From: Pseudomonas folii
GTDB lineage: Bacteria > Pseudomonadota > Gammaproteobacteria > Pseudomonadales > Pseudomonadaceae
Direction: 5' to 3'
NCBI RefSeq assembly: GCF_014357575.1
Contig: NZ_JACONW010000032.1
Location: forward strand, 1 to 45,343
DNA: 45,343 nucleotides
Part shown: in pieces, positions 34,447-42,901 of the stretch
How the letters are laid out: each line of letters begins with the position of its first letter
Numbering within the stretch: the first letter of the stretch is position 1
Made by a program: the position numbers and the translations under genes
The notes under the pieces: generated by a model
Database searches by the model: none
What the model was told of the DNA's origin: nothing
Seen by the model: only the letters and a program-made list of their open reading frames with translations

Positions 34447-35328
34447 TCAGCGGTTACGTGGGTTACGGCGGATAAAGTCGTCGGCGATTTCGTCGAAGGT
34501 GACGAACTTGACGCCCTCATGGCTCTGAATGTGTTCGATCAATCGCTCCAGCATCAACAGCACCTGCGGGCGACCGGAGACGTCCGGGTGGATAGTCATG
34601 GTGAACACCGCGTGCTCGTGTTCGCGATAGACCCAGTCGAACTGGTCGCGCCACATTTCTTCCAGATGGCGGGGGTTGACGAAGCCATGGCTGTTGGGGG
34701 CTTTCTTGATGAACATCATGGGCGGCAGGTCATCGAGGTACCAGTTGGCCGGAATCTCCACCAGATCGGTTTCTTCACCGCGCACCAAGGGTTTCATCCA
34801 GGTGTCGGGATGCTGGCTGTAATCGATCCTGGTCCACTTGTCGCCAACCCGGACGTAGTACGGATGGAAATCGTTGTGCATCAGGCTGTGGTCGTACTTG
34901 ATGCCTTTTTTGAGCAGCAATTCGTTGGTGACGTTGCTGAATTCCCACCAGGGCGCGACGTAACCGGTCGGACGCTTGCCAGTCATTTGCGTGATCAGGT
35001 CGATGGACTTGTCGAGGACGATCTCTTCCTGCTCCGGGGTCATCGCAATCGGGTTTTCGTGGCTGTAACCGTGCACACCGACTTCATGACCGGCATCGAC
35101 CACAGCCTTCATTTGCTCTGGGAAGGTTTCCATGGAGTGGCCTGGAATGAACCAGGTGGTACGCAAGCCGTAACGCTCGAACAGCTTGAGCAGACGCGGC
35201 GCACCCACTTCACCCGCGAACAGGCCACGGGAGATGTCATCCGGAGAATCCTCACCGCCGTAGGAACCCAGCCAGCCCGCTACCGCATCAACATCGACAC
35301 CAAATGCACACAAGATTTCTTTAGCCAT
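34447..35328 (-). CDS. Polysaccharide-deacetylase-fold hydrolase, probable cyclic imidase
   Basis: A 293-aa protein of the NodB/PuuE-like fold: [10 protein letters not shown] with the first Asp, [23 protein letters not shown] with the two metal-ligand histidines, and [11 protein letters not shown] near the C-terminus. Within this fold, close relatives are allantoinase PuuE and bacterial imidase (I recall P. putida imidase also being near 293 aa), which opens cyclic imides; polysaccharide deacetylation is the alternative. The adjacent amidase would cleave the resulting half-amide. No signal peptide, so it acts in the cytoplasm. AGGAG precedes the ATG. Confidence 0.78.
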   Translation of the reverse strand: MAKEILCAFGVDVDAVAGWLGSYGGEDSPDDISRGLFAGEVGAPRLLKLFERYGLRTTWFIPGHSMETFPEQMKAVVDAGHEVGVHGYSHENPIAMTPEQEEIVLDKSIDLITQMTGKRPTGYVAPWWEFSNVTNELLLKKGIKYDHSLMHNDFHPYYVRVGDKWTRIDYSQHPDTWMKPLVRGEETDLVEIPANWYLDDLPPMMFIKKAPNSHGFVNPRHLEEMWRDQFDWVYREHEHAVFTMTIHPDVSGRPQVLLMLERLIEHIQSHEGVKFVTFDEIADDFIRRNPRNR

Positions 35329-35415
35329 TTTGCTACTCCTGCTTGTTGATCAGACCGGCGCTAACGCATTCAGTACTGGCTGCCGGGGTTCCAGTGCTTT
35401 TCTGTTCGAGGTCAA

Positions 35416-36795
35416 TCAGGCCTTGGCCATTGCCGCTTCGACGGCCAGCGCGGCGCGCAGCAAACGCGCGTCTTCCCCCGCTGGTGCGCTGAGCAACAGC
35501 CCTGTTGGCAAACCGCGCTCGTCATGGCCGCTGGGCAAGGAAATACCTGGCATGTTCAGCAGGCTGCCGGGCATGGTCAGGCGCAAGGTGGCCAGATTAG
35601 TCTGGAAAAACAGCTCGTCGTCCGCCAGCAAAGGCGCCAGCGGCGGGGCCACATGGGCCACGCTCGGGGTCAGGAGAAATGCGCCGTCGAGCTCCAGGCT
35701 GATTTGTTCCTGTAATTGCTCACGGGCGCTATAAAGCTTGAGTAGCTGACTGGCGGGCATGTGCCGGGCCGTCTCCAGGCGCATGCGCACCCGAGGATCG
35801 AGCTGGCTGGCCGCATCGCTGTCGAGCAGGTTCTGGTGCAAAGCGAACGCCTCAGCAGCGCCCAGCCAGCCGTGCTGTTGAATCAGCTGCAAGGTGGCCT
35901 GAAAGGCTGCGCACGGCCGCATCTCGACCAACGCACCGGCTTCATGCAACCGCTCAACCGCCTGCATCAGGTTGTTGCGCACGGCAGGCTCGACACGTTC
36001 GTCCTGCAAAACCACCTCATCGACCCAGAAGCGCTGCCCGACCAGGCTGCGCGGTACCTGCGAAGTCGGCTTGTTACGGGCGCGCAGTACATCATCAATA
36101 ACGATGACGTCACGTACGCTGCGGACCAGCGGACCGACGCTGTCCAGGGTATGGGCCAGGGGAAAAACACCCTCCCGACTGTAACGTCGAGTGGTACTGC
36201 GAAATCCTACCAAGCCATTGAAAGCGGCCGGAATGCGGATCGAGCCCGCGGTGTCGGTTCCCATGGCGATAGGCACAATGCCCGCAGCGACGGCGACCGC
36301 CGAACCGGAAGACGATCCACCAGCAATGCGAGGTTGATCATCGCTGCAAGGATTGATCGGCGTCCCGAAATGTGGGTTGAGACCCAACCCCGAATAGGCA
36401 AACTCACTGAGGTTGGTTTTCCCCAGACTGACCATGCCCGCCCGCGCCAGAAGGCCAGCGGTGGGTGCATCCAGCAGCGCAGCCCCAAGGTTGTTACGCA
36501 CCGCGGCACCGGCGCTGGTGACGGTGCCAGCGACATCAAACAAGTCTTTCCAGGCAACGGGTATTCCATCGAAGGGGCTTAGAGGCTGCCCCGCCTGCCA
36601 ACGAGCCGCAGATGCCTGGGCTTCACGGCGAGCACGCTCGACGCTCAGGGAGATAAATACGTGATCAGTGCCCTGGGCCTGTTGCAAGGCCAGTTCGAGT
36701 GCCTGCACCGGATCATTGCGACCCGAAGCATATTCTTCGGCCATTGCACTGGCATCCATCGCCCTGCCTTGGCTAGCACTGTTGATCATCGGCAT
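35416..36795 (-). CDS. Amidase (amidase-signature family)
   Basis: An amidase-signature hydrolase of about 460 aa. The catalytic Lys is in PVAWKDLFDVAG, and GGSSSGSAVAVAAG plus GTDTAGSIRIPAA hold the cis-Ser and the nucleophilic Ser. It would hydrolyse a linear amide, possibly the half-amide made by the neighbouring hydrolase. The start is uncertain: candidates are ATG 36795, 36789 and 36759, the last having AAGGCAGG upstream. The open frame to 36834 begins inside the predicted operator and is unlikely. It is the first gene of the cluster. Confidence 0.88.
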   Translation of the reverse strand: MPMINSASQGRAMDASAMAEEYASGRNDPVQALELALQQAQGTDHVFISLSVERARREAQASAARWQAGQPLSPFDGIPVAWKDLFDVAGTVTSAGAAVRNNLGAALLDAPTAGLLARAGMVSLGKTNLSEFAYSGLGLNPHFGTPINPCSDDQPRIAGGSSSGSAVAVAAGIVPIAMGTDTAGSIRIPAAFNGLVGFRSTTRRYSREGVFPLAHTLDSVGPLVRSVRDVIVIDDVLRARNKPTSQVPRSLVGQRFWVDEVVLQDERVEPAVRNNLMQAVERLHEAGALVEMRPCAAFQATLQLIQQHGWLGAAEAFALHQNLLDSDAASQLDPRVRMRLETARHMPASQLLKLYSAREQLQEQISLELDGAFLLTPSVAHVAPPLAPLLADDELFFQTNLATLRLTMPGSLLNMPGISLPSGHDERGLPTGLLLSAPAGEDARLLRAALAVEAAMAKA

Positions 36796-36806
36796 GTCAG
36801 ACCCAT

Positions 36807-36836
36807 AAAATGTACTAATTAATAAAATGTACATTT
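36807..36836. promoter_or_regulatory. Tandem AAAATGTAC operator of the amidase promoter
   Basis: AAAATGTAC occurs at 36807-36815 and 36824-36832, 17 bp apart; the second is part of the perfect palindrome AAATGTACATTT (36825-36836). A minus-strand promoter (TTGGCA, 16 bp, TAAATG) overlaps the second copy, so binding would block transcription. Confidence 0.5.
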
Positions 36837-36976
36837 AAATGAGGCAGAATCCATGCCAAATATGGGTCAGCTTTCCAGAGTTGTTAGGGCGGAAACTCCC
36901 CAAACCAACGCAAACGACTACGCCAGAGCTCTTGCAATGCTATGGATGACTGAATATTTGAGCGAGCACTTCGACA

Positions 36977-37024
36977 AAACGTATCTTCATCGCAAAAAAT
37001 GTACTTTTTATAAAAGATACGTTT
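36977..37024. promoter_or_regulatory. Inverted repeat with third AAAATGTAC, upstream of gntR
   Basis: Perfect 11-bp arms AAACGTATCTT (36977-36987) and AAGATACGTTT (37014-37024) flank a third AAAATGTAC (36996-37004). It lies 117-164 bp before the regulator start and could autoregulate it. The rest of the 345-bp divergent gap shows nothing else definite. Confidence 0.5.
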
Positions 37025-37140
37025 AGGTGCACATTGGTAACAGTGAGCCCCATGAATGTGCATCGCACGTAGCCCGAGGTGACAAATGGACTTATGTGCG
37101 AGAATCCGCCGTCGATCATTTAGAGAAACTCAGGAAACCG

Positions 37141-38133
37141 ATGTCAGGAGACGATTCGCGCACGGCTTCACGCTATGCCACGATCCGGCAGGTGTTACGC
37201 GACGCCATTGTCAGCGGGGCGGCGAGCACAGGCCTGGTACTGCTTGAAGCACCGCTTGCCGACCTTTTCGGCACCAGCCGAGTGCCGGTGCGCAAGGCGC
37301 TCAACCTGCTGCATGACGAGGGGCTGATCTGTCGGTTTGATGGCCGCGGGTATCTGGTCAATCCGGAAGGCAGGGAGGTTGAGCCACTGCGCCTGACCCT
37401 CAGTCATAAACAGTTTGGCCTGGACAGCAGTGAAGAGCTGGTGGACACCCGCCCGCTGGGCGAACGCATTTACGATGAAATCAGCGCGGCGCTTTCAAGC
37501 TGCATGGCCTTCGGGCATTACCGGCTGGACGAAAAAAGCGCCGCGCAGCATTACGGCGTCAGCCGCGCCGTGGTGCGTGAGGCGCTGATGCGTTTGCGTG
37601 ATCGCGGGCTGGTGGAAAAGGAACCCTACTCGCAATGGCTGGCCGGCCCGCTGACAGCGCGCGAAGTGACTGAAGACTACGAGTTGCGTGCCTGCCTGGA
37701 GCCCGAGGCCTTGCGCCAGACAGCTCCGGGCCTGAGCCGCGAAACGCTGGAAGCCATGCTTGAGCGGGTCGTCCGGGCGCAAAACGCCGAACACTGCAGC
37801 CTTGAAGATATCGAGCGCATAGAGGAAGACCTGCACCAGCATTGCCTGGCCGACCTGCAGAATCGCAAGATCGCCACGCTGATTCGCCAGGGGCAGAGTC
37901 CGATGATTATCAGCCGGATCTTCTACCGGTTACTGGGCATCGGTGCCGACGAGGCGATGCTGGCTGAACATCGCCTGATCATTGAACTGCTGCTGCATGG
38001 CGCATTTGACGCCGCAGCCCTGAACCTCAAGGAACACCTGCAACGCGCCCGGCAGCGCATGCTGCAACGCCTGAAAGTACTGTCGGTATTGCCGGAACAG
38101 GAAGTGCCAGGGTATTTGACGCGGTTGAGTTGA
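37141..38133 (+). CDS. GntR/FadR regulator with two winged-helix domains
   Basis: A 330-aa regulator with an unusual layout: one GntR winged helix at about 12-75 (LADLFGTSRVPVRKALNLL, RGYLVNP), a second at about 106-170 (SAAQHYGVSRAVVREALMRL), then an FCD ligand-binding domain with several His residues (DLHQHCL, AEHRL, LKEHL). Normal FadR-type proteins have one winged helix and about 230 aa. ATG 37141 is chosen because CTCAGGAAACCG precedes it. It is divergent from the amidase gene and very likely controls the cluster; repression relieved by a pathway compound is the usual mode. Confidence 0.87.
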   Translation: MSGDDSRTASRYATIRQVLRDAIVSGAASTGLVLLEAPLADLFGTSRVPVRKALNLLHDEGLICRFDGRGYLVNPEGREVEPLRLTLSHKQFGLDSSEELVDTRPLGERIYDEISAALSSCMAFGHYRLDEKSAAQHYGVSRAVVREALMRLRDRGLVEKEPYSQWLAGPLTAREVTEDYELRACLEPEALRQTAPGLSRETLEAMLERVVRAQNAEHCSLEDIERIEEDLHQHCLADLQNRKIATLIRQGQSPMIISRIFYRLLGIGADEAMLAEHRLIIELLLHGAFDAAALNLKEHLQRARQRMLQRLKVLSVLPEQEVPGYLTRLS

Positions 38134-38202
38134 GTTCAGTAAGCCGAGCGCTGACCCCTTGTGGGAGGTTTTACGTTTGCCTGCAAGCTTGATCTTGATC
38201 AC

Positions 38203-38292
38203 GTAGGACTGGCTTTAGCCGGGAGAGCGGTATTTCTGCCGAAAGATATCCTGCGAATGTTCTTACGCCTTCCCGGCTAAAGCCGGTTCTAC
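38203..38292. repeat. REP inverted pair
   Basis: Arms GTAG..GGCTTTAGCCGGGA and TCCCGGCTAAAGCC..CTAC, 46 bp apart, the same family as the element near 32200. It lies between convergent gntR and the haemoglobin gene. Confidence 0.75.
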
Positions 38293-38325
38293 GGGGTTGT
38301 GTAGCTCTGGTCGAAGCGGGGCCCA

Positions 38326-38745
38326 CTACTTCTCGATCACTTCCCCGCGCATCGGCGCAAGCCGGGCTATCAATCGATTCTGGTTTGGCACCGAAATACC
38401 TTCGGCGTCCATGGCCTTGATCAGATCTTCAACCAGCGCATTGAAATCACTGCGTGTCAGGTTCTGGCCCTTGTGGGACTCAGCCATGGTGTCACCGGTG
38501 TACTTACACGGGCCACCCGCTTCAACACACAACTGCTCAACCAGCTTGTCGCGCAAACGTACGATATCGATTTTCTTGAAGTGCTCGCCGATGCGCTCAT
38601 CTTTTACTGCAATGATGAGCATGCCTTCAACAATGCGCTGAATCCCGGCGCGCTGTCCAAGGCCTTGATAAAGACTGTCGTCCTTGAGCGGTTGCTGGGC
38701 GCAGCCAGCCAGCAGCACAATCAGAAAAAAGCCGAGCAAGCGCAT
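38326..38745 (-). CDS. Group 1 truncated haemoglobin lipoprotein
   Basis: A 139-aa protein. The lipobox LLAGC puts a lipidated cysteine at residue 15, so the globin sits in the periplasm on a membrane. The globin part is group 1 truncated (2-on-2): LYQGLGQRAGIQRIVEG at the start, FKKIDI, and the proximal-His region MAESHKGQNLT. These bind haem and react with O2 or NO. It is the last gene of the operon, 2 bp after DUF3034, with GGGGAG inside the end of that gene serving as ribosome-binding site. Confidence 0.87.
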   Translation of the reverse strand: MRLLGFFLIVLLAGCAQQPLKDDSLYQGLGQRAGIQRIVEGMLIIAVKDERIGEHFKKIDIVRLRDKLVEQLCVEAGGPCKYTGDTMAESHKGQNLTRSDFNALVEDLIKAMDAEGISVPNQNRLIARLAPMRGEVIEK

Positions 38746-38747
38746 GA

Positions 38748-39611
38748 TCAGAAACTCCCCTGAATGGACAGATAAGCTCCGTTCTGGTTTTCCAGCGTCG
38801 CGATTTCACCCAGCTTCGCGTAAGCCAGTACCACGGAGAGATGTTTGTTAGGGAAGTAACCCACGAACAGGTCAGCCCAATCACTCTCACCGGCGAACGA
38901 AAGATTGTCCGGCTTCTCGCGATATTCCACACCAACCGCCCAGCGCGGGTTGAGTAGCACGGCGACCGAACCTTCCTTGAGCACGCTGCGTGTATCGCGA
39001 CGATCACCGCCGAAACCCAGCAGACCGGTTTCGTTGGCGCGGCTGTAGCGCACGCCACCGTTGACCACGAGGTTGTAGCCGAACGCAGCCCCCATGAACA
39101 AGCGGCTGGCGGTCAGGTAGCCCTCGACATCAGAATCGCGTTTCGCGCCGATAAGGCTGGGGATCAGGAAATCATTCTGGTGCTTGTATTCGATGCCCAG
39201 CGAAACCTGCGGCAGGGTGTCGTAGATCAGGTCGCCGAACAGACGCACTTTCAGGCCGAAAATATCCTGCGTCAGATTGTCTTCCGGCAAGCTCAGATCC
39301 TTCTGCAACGTGCCCAGGTCGAAGCGCTGGTGAGCGTAGGACAGTTCGACGCGGTTGCCGTAAGCCACCGACATACCGGCCACATCCAGGGTGTAGTCCG
39401 GCAGGTCGACATGGGTTGCGAAAACGCTGGAGCCCCATTCGCCCTGCTCGCCATAGCCGGTCAGCACGGCCCATGGAGTAATCCCGCCGCCTGCTGCACC
39501 CTCAATGCTCGACGCCCCGCCTGTGGCAATCAAACGCCCGTTGTCAGCCTCTGCCAATTGCGTAAAAGCGCACAACGCACACCCCAGGACGATCGAAAAT
39601 TTATTATTCAT
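38748..39611 (-). CDS. DUF3034 family outer-membrane-like protein
   Basis: A 287-aa protein with a signal peptide (LGCALCAFTQLAEA). The mature part has many alternating amphipathic strands (RVELSYAHQRFDLG, QVSLGIEYKHQND, RWAVGVEYREKPD) and ends in IQGSF with terminal Phe, as in outer-membrane beta barrels. It matches DUF3034. I start at ATG 39611 (MNNKF); the preceding GTG is also open. It begins directly after the EAL gene stop, so expression is coupled. Function unknown. Confidence 0.83.
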   Translation of the reverse strand: MNNKFSIVLGCALCAFTQLAEADNGRLIATGGASSIEGAAGGGITPWAVLTGYGEQGEWGSSVFATHVDLPDYTLDVAGMSVAYGNRVELSYAHQRFDLGTLQKDLSLPEDNLTQDIFGLKVRLFGDLIYDTLPQVSLGIEYKHQNDFLIPSLIGAKRDSDVEGYLTASRLFMGAAFGYNLVVNGGVRYSRANETGLLGFGGDRRDTRSVLKEGSVAVLLNPRWAVGVEYREKPDNLSFAGESDWADLFVGYFPNKHLSVVLAYAKLGEIATLENQNGAYLSIQGSF

Positions 39612-39614
39612 CAC

Positions 39615-41966
39615 TCAATTAACCATAAGGCCAGGGGAAGACAAGGACTTGGCCATCCAGGCTTCGAAGGCAACTGCAGGCAACGGACGGCTGATCAGGT
39701 AGCCCTGAGCCGTGTCGCAGTGCCAACGCTCCAGTAACTTGAGACTGTGTTCGTATTCGACGCCCTCAGCGACCACCTTGAGCCCCAGGTTGTGGCTCAT
39801 CTCGATAGTGGAACGCACGATCACCGCGTCCTCACTGGTTTCATCCAGGTTGCGAACGAATGACTGGTCGATTTTCAGCTCTTGCACAGGCATACGCTTC
39901 AGATGTGCCAGCGATGAATAGCCAGTTCCGAAATCATCCACCGACAGGCTGATACCAAGAGCGCGCAAGCGGTTAAGGACAACCAATGCCTGAGTGGGCT
40001 CGCGCATGATGGCGCTTTCGGTAATTTCGAAAATGAGTTGTTCCGCTGGCACGCCGTATAACTTGAGCAGTTTCACGACTCGGTCCACGAGTTGGTCACC
40101 GTGCAGGTCATCGGCAGAGATATTGACCGACACCTGCAAGTGCAGGCCTCGCCTGCTCCATTCTGCCAACTGGCGCATGCACTCTTCGATGACCCAGTTG
40201 GTCAGCAACTGAATGCTACCCGTGCGCTCGGCCAGCACGATGAACTCGGCAGGCGAAACATTACCGAAATGCGGATGTGTCCAGCGCAACAAGGCTTCTG
40301 CCTGATGCACTGTCCCTTGGCGAATGTCCAGCTTGGGCTGGTAATGCAGCAACAGTTCGCCTTTTTTCGCGGCATGACGCAGGTCACGAATCAGGCTGAT
40401 CTGACGCTGGTGGGCAAGATCACGGCCGTCCTGATAGACCTGCAAGCGGCCTGGCAGATTCGCGGCATCCTGACGTGCGATGGCGGCTCGTTTAAGCAGT
40501 TCTTCAGAAGAATCGCCATGCTCCGGATAGCTGGCAATACCGATACTGCACTCCAGCGTTACGTCATGGTTATCCACATGCTGAGGCTGGCCCAGCAAGC
40601 GTTGCAGCTGGTCTGCTCGCCCCACCGCGCCATCACTGCCAGTCTGGTCCAGCAACAGCAGAAATTCATTGGCAGTCAGCCGCGCAAGGGTGTCGCCCGG
40701 CTGCAAGGTCTCCTGCAAGCGCTTGCCAATCTGCTGGAGCAGTTGATCAACACCGGCGGAACCACACGCATCACTGATCTCCAGATAGTTATCGATACTC
40801 AAATACAGCAAGGTCATGGCACGTTGCGCGGCGATGGAGCTGCTCAGGCGCTCCATGGCAAGTGCCCGATTGGGCAAACCGGTCAACGGGTCATGCAGCG
40901 CATTGTGAGCCAGCTGATCTTCTCGAACTGCAATGCCTTGCTGCATCGTGTTGATAGCAACGGCCAACTGACCCAGTTCATCGCTGCGCGCCAGTGTTAC
41001 GGGTGTCTTGTAATCACCCTCGCCAATACGTTTGGCTGCCTCGGCCAACGCCTGCACCGGCTGTGAAACACTGCGCGCCAGGCCCAGGGTGCCGATCAGC
41101 GAAGCCAGCAGCGCGACAATGGAAATCCAGAAGATTTTTTCGTCCAGCGGCGCGAACGCCAGCATGGCTTTATCCATCGGGCTTTGCAGCAGCGCGAACA
41201 CTTGCTCCTGAGTCCCGTCGATGCTGTCCAGTACCATCGTCTGACTCAGGAAACTCAGGCCACTATGCTCGGTGGTGTGCATACGGTCTTCAGCAGGGTT
41301 GAGCATCAGCGCTATCAGGCTGTCATCCAGCTCTGCCGGTTGCGTGCTGATCAAGTGTCCAGGCTTACCGTTCTCAACGGTAAGGAACGAAACTTCCAGG
41401 CCACTGAGCGAGTGCAGAGACTGGGCAAGCTCGGCGTCCATGCTGAACCCCATGACCACCCGGCCGATGGGCAGTGGCGCAAGGACAGTGCTTTCGACAA
41501 GGAGATGCGGCACCCCGCCGCCCGGGACTATCACCGTTGACTGACCTTTACGACGAGCATCGCGCAAGGTCTGGTCAAACGGGAATTTGCTGCCCTCAAC
41601 AATTCCCGGCATGGTGCTAGCTATGACAGTGCCGTCCATGCCCAGCAGGAACATGTCGTTGGCATTGATCCGGCTGCCGTGATTGAGCAACACGGAGCGA
41701 ATAGTCGATGCATCAGAACTGGCGACCGCATCGCGAAAGCCGAAGTCAGCCGAGACCAGTTGCACGCCGTCACGCAGACGCTTGCCACGCATGTCCATGA
41801 CATCGGCAAACACACGCGTACCCACTTCCAGCTGGGTCTGGGCCTGGGATCTGACAGCATCCCCCGTTGCCGCTTTGACGGCGAGAAACACCGCGATGAC
41901 TACAACCAGCAGCAATGCGATAAGTACGCAGGCAATTCGCGCCTGAAAACTGGTGCGCAGGTTCAT
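39615..41966 (-). CDS. Membrane c-di-GMP phosphodiesterase with degenerate GGDEF
   Basis: A 783-aa signalling protein: an N-terminal helix (11-32), a periplasmic sensor of about 240 residues, a second helix, HAMP (SQPVQALAEAAKRIGEGDY), GGDEF-like, then EAL. The GGDEF motif reads LTANEF, so cyclase activity is unlikely. The EAL domain keeps the metal and catalytic residues: QAEALLRW, SVNIS, FEITES, DDFGTGYSS, LKID and AEGVE, which predicts an active phosphodiesterase. Its ATG overlaps the cupredoxin gene stop by 4 bp. The periplasmic sensor may read a signal supplied by the cupredoxin or haemoglobin encoded beside it. Confidence 0.92.
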   Translation of the reverse strand: MNLRTSFQARIACVLIALLLVVVIAVFLAVKAATGDAVRSQAQTQLEVGTRVFADVMDMRGKRLRDGVQLVSADFGFRDAVASSDASTIRSVLLNHGSRINANDMFLLGMDGTVIASTMPGIVEGSKFPFDQTLRDARRKGQSTVIVPGGGVPHLLVESTVLAPLPIGRVVMGFSMDAELAQSLHSLSGLEVSFLTVENGKPGHLISTQPAELDDSLIALMLNPAEDRMHTTEHSGLSFLSQTMVLDSIDGTQEQVFALLQSPMDKAMLAFAPLDEKIFWISIVALLASLIGTLGLARSVSQPVQALAEAAKRIGEGDYKTPVTLARSDELGQLAVAINTMQQGIAVREDQLAHNALHDPLTGLPNRALAMERLSSSIAAQRAMTLLYLSIDNYLEISDACGSAGVDQLLQQIGKRLQETLQPGDTLARLTANEFLLLLDQTGSDGAVGRADQLQRLLGQPQHVDNHDVTLECSIGIASYPEHGDSSEELLKRAAIARQDAANLPGRLQVYQDGRDLAHQRQISLIRDLRHAAKKGELLLHYQPKLDIRQGTVHQAEALLRWTHPHFGNVSPAEFIVLAERTGSIQLLTNWVIEECMRQLAEWSRRGLHLQVSVNISADDLHGDQLVDRVVKLLKLYGVPAEQLIFEITESAIMREPTQALVVLNRLRALGISLSVDDFGTGYSSLAHLKRMPVQELKIDQSFVRNLDETSEDAVIVRSTIEMSHNLGLKVVAEGVEYEHSLKLLERWHCDTAQGYLISRPLPAVAFEAWMAKSLSSPGLMVN

Positions 41967-42634
41967 GGGTGAGCCGCTTTATGGAAGGCATCACCAAAGG
42001 CGTCAGGGGCAGCCCCGGCGGGTTTATCGTCAGCACTGGGCTCTACTTCCAGCTTGAAATCCTTGCTCAGCCCCGCCGCAGGAACATCAAACTCTCCACC
42101 GCTGGAGGGCTGCATATCGGGGGTCTTCGGGTGCCATACCGTTGCCGAATAATGCCCGGCGGGCATGTCGTCGAATTTGATCACGCCGTTGGCGTCGCTG
42201 ACCGCGAACCAGGGTTGGTCGGTGACGAAGATATAACCCACCATCCAGTCATGAATGTTGCAGCCCAATACCACTACGCCTGGCTTGTCGAACAACAGCG
42301 GCTCGGACGGCGTGCCACCGTAAAGACGCAGTTCAAAACGCTTGGCCGGAGAAAAGGAATAAACCTGATGACGGATGTTGTCGCTGTTGGGGAATTTGAC
42401 TTCAGTGTTGCTGTGCACAGCCAGGACACGCGGCACAAACTCCTGATCACGCTGGTCCATGTCGGCCTTGAGCACAACAGCACTCTTGCCCGGTGGCCCT
42501 TGCAGGGTCAGGACAGCGTTTGGCAGGGGCTTGCCATCTTGATCGACGACACGAGCAGTCAGCGTGGCCGCCGGAGCAGCCACTGCGAAAGCCCAACAGC
42601 CGATCAAGACAAACAACGAAGCAAATTTATTCAT
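41963..42634 (-). CDS. Cupredoxin-domain periplasmic protein (methylamine-utilisation-like)
   Basis: A 223-aa exported protein. The signal peptide (FVLIGCWAFAVAAPAA) is followed by a blue-copper-like domain: NIRHQVY gives the first His and LGCNIHDWMVGY the Cys, His and Met of a type 1 copper site. A second beta domain follows (GVIKFDDMPAGHYSATVW). Databases often call such proteins 'methylamine utilisation protein', but no methylamine genes are here. I start at ATG 42634 (MNKFASLF); the open frame to 42685 adds an atypical leader. First gene of the four-gene operon. Confidence 0.83.
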   Translation of the reverse strand: MNKFASLFVLIGCWAFAVAAPAATLTARVVDQDGKPLPNAVLTLQGPPGKSAVVLKADMDQRDQEFVPRVLAVHSNTEVKFPNSDNIRHQVYSFSPAKRFELRLYGGTPSEPLLFDKPGVVVLGCNIHDWMVGYIFVTDQPWFAVSDANGVIKFDDMPAGHYSATVWHPKTPDMQPSSGGEFDVPAAGLSKDFKLEVEPSADDKPAGAAPDAFGDAFHKAAHP

Positions 42635-42758
42635 AAGCTGAATCCACATCGGCAAAGCCGGATAAAACAACGCCAGCCTTGGCAATGAAGGGTCTCACTC
42701 GCAGAGTAGCTGCGGTCAGACAGAAGATCACGTATCGACGACAGGCATTTTGCCATTA

Positions 42759-42774
42759 TCGATTTAATAATCGA
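42759..42774. promoter_or_regulatory. Inverted repeat in the cupredoxin/lon divergent gap
   Basis: TCGATT-TAAT-AATCGA. ATCGACGA recurs nearby at about 42733 and 42770, and ATCGACAG at about 42830. It lies between the divergent operon and the Lon gene and may serve either. Confidence 0.35.
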
Positions 42775-42901
42775 CGAAAGGTAGTTACGGTGCCCTGAAT
42801 GGCTTGTTTTTCCTTCCTCTCAATAGGCTATCGACAGAACCCATTGAAACCTGAGCGCGACTGCCCCATCTAAGCACCATGTTCAATTGTGCAGGTGCCC
42901 C

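Noticed and set aside
41963..42634. A methylamine-utilisation (mau) locus
   Set aside because: Only the cupredoxin-like protein carries that database label; no methylamine dehydrogenase or maturation genes are present.
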